From NCBI RefSeq assembly GCF_038396675.1, contig NC_088921.1:71684001-71748000 (forward strand): DNA of 64,000 nt, in the 5' to 3' direction. The notes under the pieces are model-generated. The model did no database searches and was not told the DNA's origin. It was given only the letters and a program-made list of their open reading frames with translations. Position 1 is the stretch's first letter. Every line of letters starts with the position of its first letter. The stretch is from Hydra vulgaris (Eukaryota > Cnidaria > Hydrozoa > Anthoathecata > Hydridae). The translations under genes were made by a program, and so were the position numbers. This document shows, in pieces, positions 60,005 through 64,000 of the stretch.

Positions 60005-60565
60005 CTAAAAAAATTTTTTAATTTTACATTTAATGTACAATTTATTTTCAATTAAATAATCATTATTGTCTGCTTTTTTTATAAAGTTGCAATATCCATA
60101 ACCAACATTTTCTCCATCTCTAGCTGGTCGTTGAAAAGACACATTATTCTCAGTAATAAAACTTTTTTTCATTTGTTTACCATTAGGTCCAGACAGTTTA
60201 AATGTAATGACGTGATTTAAAAAAGGCCATTTTAATAAAGCATCATAAGGTGAGGATCTCATTATAATATACAATCCAATTTCTTCTTCCTTATGGCTAT
60301 CACATTTCATATTGATATTCAGTTTCATTAAAAATTGATAATTTTTATAATAAAAGGGAACACTATAATAAACTTTGCCTTCATTTTTTAATTTCTCCTT
60401 AAAATTTTCAAAAATCCATATCTTACAACCATGTATATTATTATTGTGCATTTCTTCTAAAATGGTTAGTCGAAAATCTAAATTCATTATTTTCTCATTA
60501 TAAAATCCATTGAATAAAATACTTGGATTGTCAGTGTAAATGGTAAATGAAGGTTTGTCAGCCAT
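60005..60565 (-). CDS. TRAF/MATH-domain protein (intact)
   Basis: 186 residues from the ATG at 60565 (MADKPSF). From about residue 50 the chain follows a MATH (TRAF-C) domain: KIWIFENFKEKL, YYSVPFYYKNYQFLMKLNIN, then GLYIIMRSSPYDALLKWPF, VITFKLSGPNG, SFQRPARDGENVGYGYCNF and a final YLIENKLYIKCKI strand. The DALLKWPF block is especially TRAF-like. No RING, zinc fingers or coiled coil precede it, so it could bind receptor tails or partners without the signalling part (inference: decoy of TRAF signalling). It sits between dUTPase and the helical gene at 59,911. A longer frame upstream overlaps the dUTPase end and is unlikely to be used. Confidence 0.82.
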   Translation of the reverse strand: MADKPSFTIYTDNPSILFNGFYNEKIMNLDFRLTILEEMHNNNIHGCKIWIFENFKEKLKNEGKVYYSVPFYYKNYQFLMKLNINMKCDSHKEEEIGLYIIMRSSPYDALLKWPFLNHVITFKLSGPNGKQMKKSFITENNVSFQRPARDGENVGYGYCNFIKKADNNDYLIENKLYIKCKIKKFF

Positions 60566-60626
60566 AATTTTTTTATTACTAATCAAAAAAAATAAAAAAA
60601 TATATAAAAATATATTACAAAAAAAT

Positions 60627-61148
60627 TTATTTTCCAGTGGTACCAAAACCACCCTTTCTTTCTACGTCTTTAATCATTGACATTTTCACTTGACGACAAT
60701 AACACCCATCAATTTATATTACATTTTTTATAGCTTTAAACATTTTCACAAATCCCATCTGAGCAACAGCGTCTCCATGTTTAATAATATAGTTTTCTTT
60801 GGAAAGATTCATCAATAGGACTTTAATTTCATCTTTATAATCAGCGTCTATTATTCCTGGAGAATTTAACACTACAACACCATATTTGTAAGCTATACCT
60901 GATTTTGAATATACATGTCCTGCTAAATTTGTATCTATTTTGTCGATATAAACTCCAGTACTTACTAAATTACGCTGTTGTGGTTGAAGTATATAATCCT
61001 TTGTGCTCCTTAAATCAAAACAAGCACTCTCTTTTGTTTCATAAAAAGACCATTCTTGAATATATCTAATTACGAGTCTTTTAAACTCTTTTACTTCATA
61101 AAGAGACCATTGATCTTGTTTGCGATGTGCATCTCTTATTTTAATCAT
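60627..61148 (-). pseudogene. dUTPase, single in-frame stop before motif V
   Basis: Hydrolyses dUTP to dUMP, keeping uracil out of viral DNA. ATG at 61148. Motif I ACFDLRS, motif II YSKSGIAYK, motif III GIIDADYKDEI and motif IV HGDAVAQMGF are present in order. The frame meets TAA at 60714-60716, yet the same frame downstream carries motif V, GGFGTTGK, ending at 60627. The N-terminus has an unusual extension of about 40 residues containing a repeated WSLYE/WSFYE unit. With the stop the enzyme lacks the glycine-rich lid. Confidence 0.88.
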
Positions 61149-61159
61149 TTAAAAAAAAT

Positions 61160-61612
61160 TTAAATACATACATTGTGCTTTTTTTCTAAAGAATAAACTA
61201 CATGTTCTCTTTTTTCCTTATGAGAAACAATACAATTTTTACAAAAACTTAATTTACAAAAAAAAACAATTAAAACAAAACAAATATATTTTTTCACAAA
61301 GTTCACAATGTCCAAACCAATATTATTAAATTTCAAACTGTTTTAAATCGTTTTTGTTTAATGGTCCATTAAAAAGTTCATTAATATAAGGTAAAAAGGT
61401 ACATCAGTATTAAACTCAGTATATTTCCACATATTTAAAAATAAATCATTTATTTTTTTTACTAATTTTCTATCGTGATTTTCTACAACTAAAGATTTTT
61501 CTAATTGAATACTACCATAAAAATGTTTGTATTTTAATTTTACAATTTCCATTCTTGTTCTTTCATAATAACTATTTTCTTCCTTTTCCATTTTTTTACA
61601 ATCCAAACACAT
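61160..61612 (-). pseudogene. B-box-like zinc-finger protein relic
   Basis: ATG at 61612 starts an 84-codon frame with CLDC. A frameshift near 61,400 leads to the frame ending at 61160, which contains two adjacent TAA codons near 61,330 and then the spacing C-x2-C-x7-C-x2-C-x2-C-x4-C-x2-C-x4-H-x5-H. The last part, FCKNCIVSHKEKREH, resembles a B-box type 2 zinc finger of TRIM proteins. Together with the MATH gene two positions further on it suggests captured ubiquitin/TNF-pathway modules. Confidence 0.5.
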
Positions 61613-61614
61613 TT

Positions 61615-61872
61615 TTTAATCAATTAAAATCAGTTGAGTTTAACGGTTTTGGTATACGTTTAGCAAAAGAAGATGATGAGATTCATGTTACAGAGTACAA
61701 AAGATTGTTGGCTGTAGAACCGTCTTTCCACAACACGATGAATAAAAATGGTGTTCCAAGAAATTATAATCAAAATTTGAAGAAAGCCTGTGCCGAGTTT
61801 GCTGAAAGCAAAGCTAAAAAAGCCAAAATCGAACCTGAAGTACCAGAAGTACTAGAAGAAGACGAAGAATAA
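61615..61872 (+). CDS. Acidic-tailed protein, 5' end uncertain
   Basis: An open plus-strand frame ending at 61872 without a convincing ATG; the coding-like part starts at about 61,630 (FNGFGIRLAKEDDE). It has an Ala/Lys-rich helix (ESKAKKAKIEP) and ends in EVLEEDEE. It begins head to head with the B-box gene, so either its 5' end is lost or it uses a non-ATG start. Function unknown. Confidence 0.4.
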   Translation, partial: FNQLKSVEFNGFGIRLAKEDDEIHVTEYKRLLAVEPSFHNTMNKNGVPRNYNQNLKKACAEFAESKAKKAKIEPEVPEVLEEDEE

Positions 61873-61952
61873 TTTTTTTTGTAATTTTTTTAATTGAATT
61901 AAAAAAACCTGTTTTATTAATAAAAAACTTGTTTTTTCTTATCTATTTTTCC

Positions 61953-61960
61953 TATATAAA
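61953..61960 (+). promoter_or_regulatory. TATA box of the rightward gene at 62,000
   Basis: TATATAAA, 40 bases before the ATG at 62000, in otherwise non-coding sequence. Confidence 0.5.
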
Positions 61961-61999
61961 GGGAAAAAAATAAATTCTAGTTCATTTTTGAAAGAGAAA

Positions 62000-62947
62000 A
62001 TGACTAGCAAACAACTCGACGAAAGTCTAATCAAAGCTGTTCAACTTTTTTATCCAGATAATTAATTACATCCTATGTTATTTGAATTTCACCATTTAAA
62101 TAAAACGTATGAAGATTGGCAAGAAATTATATTTACTTATTTAAAAAATTTTAACTTGGAGTTGAACTTGGAAGAAGAAAAATACAAGGATTTGTATTAT
62201 ATATTTATAGCTAAAGACTATAAAAACTGGCTTCATTTGTTTGAAAAACCTTCTCGTCGTTATATGAATTTTGCAGAACAGTCACCTTCATGGAGAACGA
62301 CCATGTTTGAAGTATGTCGCATGATAAACGATGATTTTTTAAATATAACCAAAATAACAGTAGAAAAACAACACGAAGAATTAAAAATAAAACTAGAAGA
62401 GTTTATTAAAATATATAAACTTTATTACAAATCAAAAAACATGGAAAAGAAATGCACTTCATGGAAAAGCAAACTTAAACAGTCTTTAAAATATCATTTT
62501 TTGTTTCCTTATCTATCTAACAAATGGGAGTATGATAACTTGAAGAAAAATTGTAAAATATTAAAACACGTTTATCCTGCTTGCATGGACCAACCGCCTT
62601 GCTTTTCGTTCAACGATAAAGTTTTTCATAATGCCTATTACACCATTTATACACCTGCTCATATTTATGAATATTTTATAGAAAAAAAAGTACAACAAGA
62701 AGGAGATAAAGTTTACATTTATAAAGCCTTTGAACGTTGTAATTTTCACGAAAAAAGTTTAATAGAAATGTTCCCTACTGCTCAATGGTTTTTTTTCTTT
62801 AAAAGAAACTTTAACATTTTAATGGTATTATACAGAAAAGAGGACGAAGTTTATAATTACAATACTAACGAAATAGTATCGAAACAACCTATACACAAAA
62901 ACACTAATTATACCAAACATTATGTAACCGCGAAAGAAGGATTATAA
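62000..62947 (+). pseudogene. Unknown 315-codon protein with an early TAA
   Basis: ATG at 62000; TAA at codon 22, after which the same frame stays open to 62947. A start at the internal ATG 62075 would give 290 residues. The chain is rich in Lys, Tyr, Phe and Trp, with a CMDQPPCF segment in the middle. No family recognised. Its own TATA box suggests a separately transcribed gene. The early stop may be recent because the rest is undamaged. Confidence 0.5.
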
Positions 62948-62969
62948 GTAAGACATTTTTTTATTTTTT

Positions 62970-63122
62970 TTATTTTTTTTCCATTTCAAAAAGTTGATAT
63001 ACAAGTTTGTTAATACGAAATATATTATCAAAACATTCGCAAGTGTCTTTTTTTAATACGTGCACGCAACGAATATTGTCTTTTATTAAACGAATAAAAC
63101 TTAATAAAGAATTAAGAAGCAT
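62970..63122 (-). CDS. Small 50-residue open frame
   Basis: ATG at 63122, stop at 62970, convergent with the preceding gene. Contains IRCVHVLKKDTCECF, three Cys. It lies in an otherwise empty interval and composition is like the other small element proteins, but the evidence is only the open frame. Confidence 0.3.
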   Translation of the reverse strand: MLLNSLLSFIRLIKDNIRCVHVLKKDTCECFDNIFRINKLVYQLFEMEKK

Positions 63123-63200
63123 ATTCTTTAAATAAAATGAATAAAAAAGTATAAAAAATTATTTTTAAAAAACTTTTTTACATATTTTTTTTATTAAAAA

Positions 63201-63473
63201 ATGAATTGCGTTGATAGCATCATTAAAAAAATTCACAACAATTGCGCAGTGTGCGCGCTAGATGAAGTGTCTCAAAGATATAAACATTATGAAAACAAGT
63301 CTGGAAATTCTTCACCCTCATCTGATCGTGTAGAAGAAGAACATTTTACTGATAAAAAATCATATGATTTTCTACAAAATGTACTCGATTCTAAAAGAAT
63401 AACATTAAATTCTTACAGTATTGAAAAATGTTTTAAAAACAGTCAATTTAAATCCTCAACTTTGTCCTATTAA
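63201..63473 (+). CDS. Unknown 90-residue protein
   Basis: ATG at 63201. N-terminal NNCAVCALDE segment with two Cys, a Ser-rich middle, and a C-terminus with KCFKNSQFKSS. Open and ATG-initiated, not recognised. Directly upstream of the protease gene and on the same strand. Confidence 0.45.
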   Translation: MNCVDSIIKKIHNNCAVCALDEVSQRYKHYENKSGNSSPSSDRVEEEHFTDKKSYDFLQNVLDSKRITLNSYSIEKCFKNSQFKSSTLSY

Positions 63474-63531
63474 TTAAAAAAACTTTATTTGTTAATATAT
63501 TACACGCTATTGTAACTATATTTATTACGAG

Positions 63532-63540
63532 TTTTTTTAG
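63532..63540 (+). promoter_or_regulatory. T7-AG acceptor-like tract before the protease
   Basis: TTTTTTTAG lies 23 bases before the protease ATG at 63564, the same arrangement as on the minus-strand genes but on the other strand. Confidence 0.45.
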
Positions 63541-63563
63541 TTTAGAAAAAGAAGAAGAATAAA

Positions 63564-64000
63564 ATGGCCGCAGATGAATCTTTGTCTCGCTTTTTTAAAA
63601 ATTCAGAATTTAAAAATTATTTTATAGGAGTATATGCTTTTGATCAGTTGAGTCAATCAAAAACTCATATTCATATTATTAATCAAATGAAAAAAAAATG
63701 GTTCTTTTATCATTTACGGCAATGAAACCAAAAAAGAAGCAAGTCAACATTGGAGAGTGTTGATGAAATAGACAAGGGTCTTTTTTTTTGTTTTGATAGT
63801 TTAGGAGAAGAAAGTGTATTACAACAAATTCCAAAACATTTAAGATTTAATAAATATTTGTTTGAAGCAGTAGAAGAAGATAATAGCAATATACAAATCA
63901 ACAATATTAATATAAGCTACAATGAAATTGAAATTAGTTCTTAAATACGACAATCAAATCATTTACCTACAGAATGGACAGCAGAGAATTGCGACTTTTA
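63564..64000 (+). pseudogene. Adenain-like cysteine protease, frameshifted and cut by the window edge
   Basis: Adenovirus-type maturation protease that would cleave capsid and core precursors. ATG at 63564; the N-terminus includes EFKNYFIGVYAFDQL, typical of the Polinton protease. After a frameshift near 63,700 another frame has ASQHW (catalytic His), and a second shift near 63,770 leads to CFDSLGEES (catalytic Asp/Glu region). The Cys region should lie around the window end; a possible ENCDF is at about 63,983-63,997. Two frameshifts make it inactive as read. Confidence 0.72.

Overview
The window is AT-rich eukaryotic DNA, probably from a cnidarian and most like Hydra. The reasons are the base composition, interstitial TTAGGG tracts, long TA microsatellites, a dense mix of cut-and-paste DNA transposon relics (Transib/RAG1-like, P-like, pogo/jerky-like, mariner, Tc1, hAT), and two large endogenous Polinton/Maverick (adintovirus-type) elements. 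The species assignment is inference; no host gene with introns was recognised.

Layout. (1) About 1-15,466 is element copy A, mostly on the minus strand and cut by the left window edge. Read by decreasing coordinate it carries small Cys-rich genes, a possible CARD-like protein, a PIF1-type helicase, a basic protein, a family B DNA polymerase of about 1,570 codons, a Cys-rich protein, a death-domain protein, an FtsK/HerA packaging ATPase, two conserved proteins of unknown role, a retroviral-type integrase and a probable virion protein. (2) About 15.5-36.1 kb is a transposon graveyard with no recognisable host gene. (3) About 36.2 to beyond 64 kb is copy B in the same orientation. It starts with G-rich DNA and 58-bp tandem repeats, then a small membrane-protein relic, a cluster of Arg/Lys-rich adenovirus-like core genes, an intact hexon-type major capsid gene and the same gene order as copy A. 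It continues into an accessory block with a TRAF/MATH-domain protein, a B-box-like zinc protein, dUTPase and several small Cys-rich or helical proteins. A rightward set at the end includes an adenain-like protease cut by the window edge.

How the genes fit together. Integrase, protein-primed-type PolB, helicase and dUTPase would serve integration and replication. Hexon, core proteins, ATPase and protease would serve virion assembly and DNA packaging. The death-domain, MATH and B-box proteins (and perhaps the CARD-like one) look like captured pieces of TNF-receptor/TRAF-type apoptosis and innate-immunity signalling, and are the most interesting cargo here. Copies A and B carry largely different breaks, so both are decaying fossils, but several small genes and the hexon/core block of B remain open.

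Other notable signals are a repeated T-tract-plus-AG directly upstream of many viral ATGs, which looks like a 3' splice (possibly spliced-leader) acceptor; three telomeric-repeat patches that replace coding sequence only in copy B; several perfect short-loop hairpins suggesting template-switch mutation; and a Transib end that reads as a RAG-type recombination signal.
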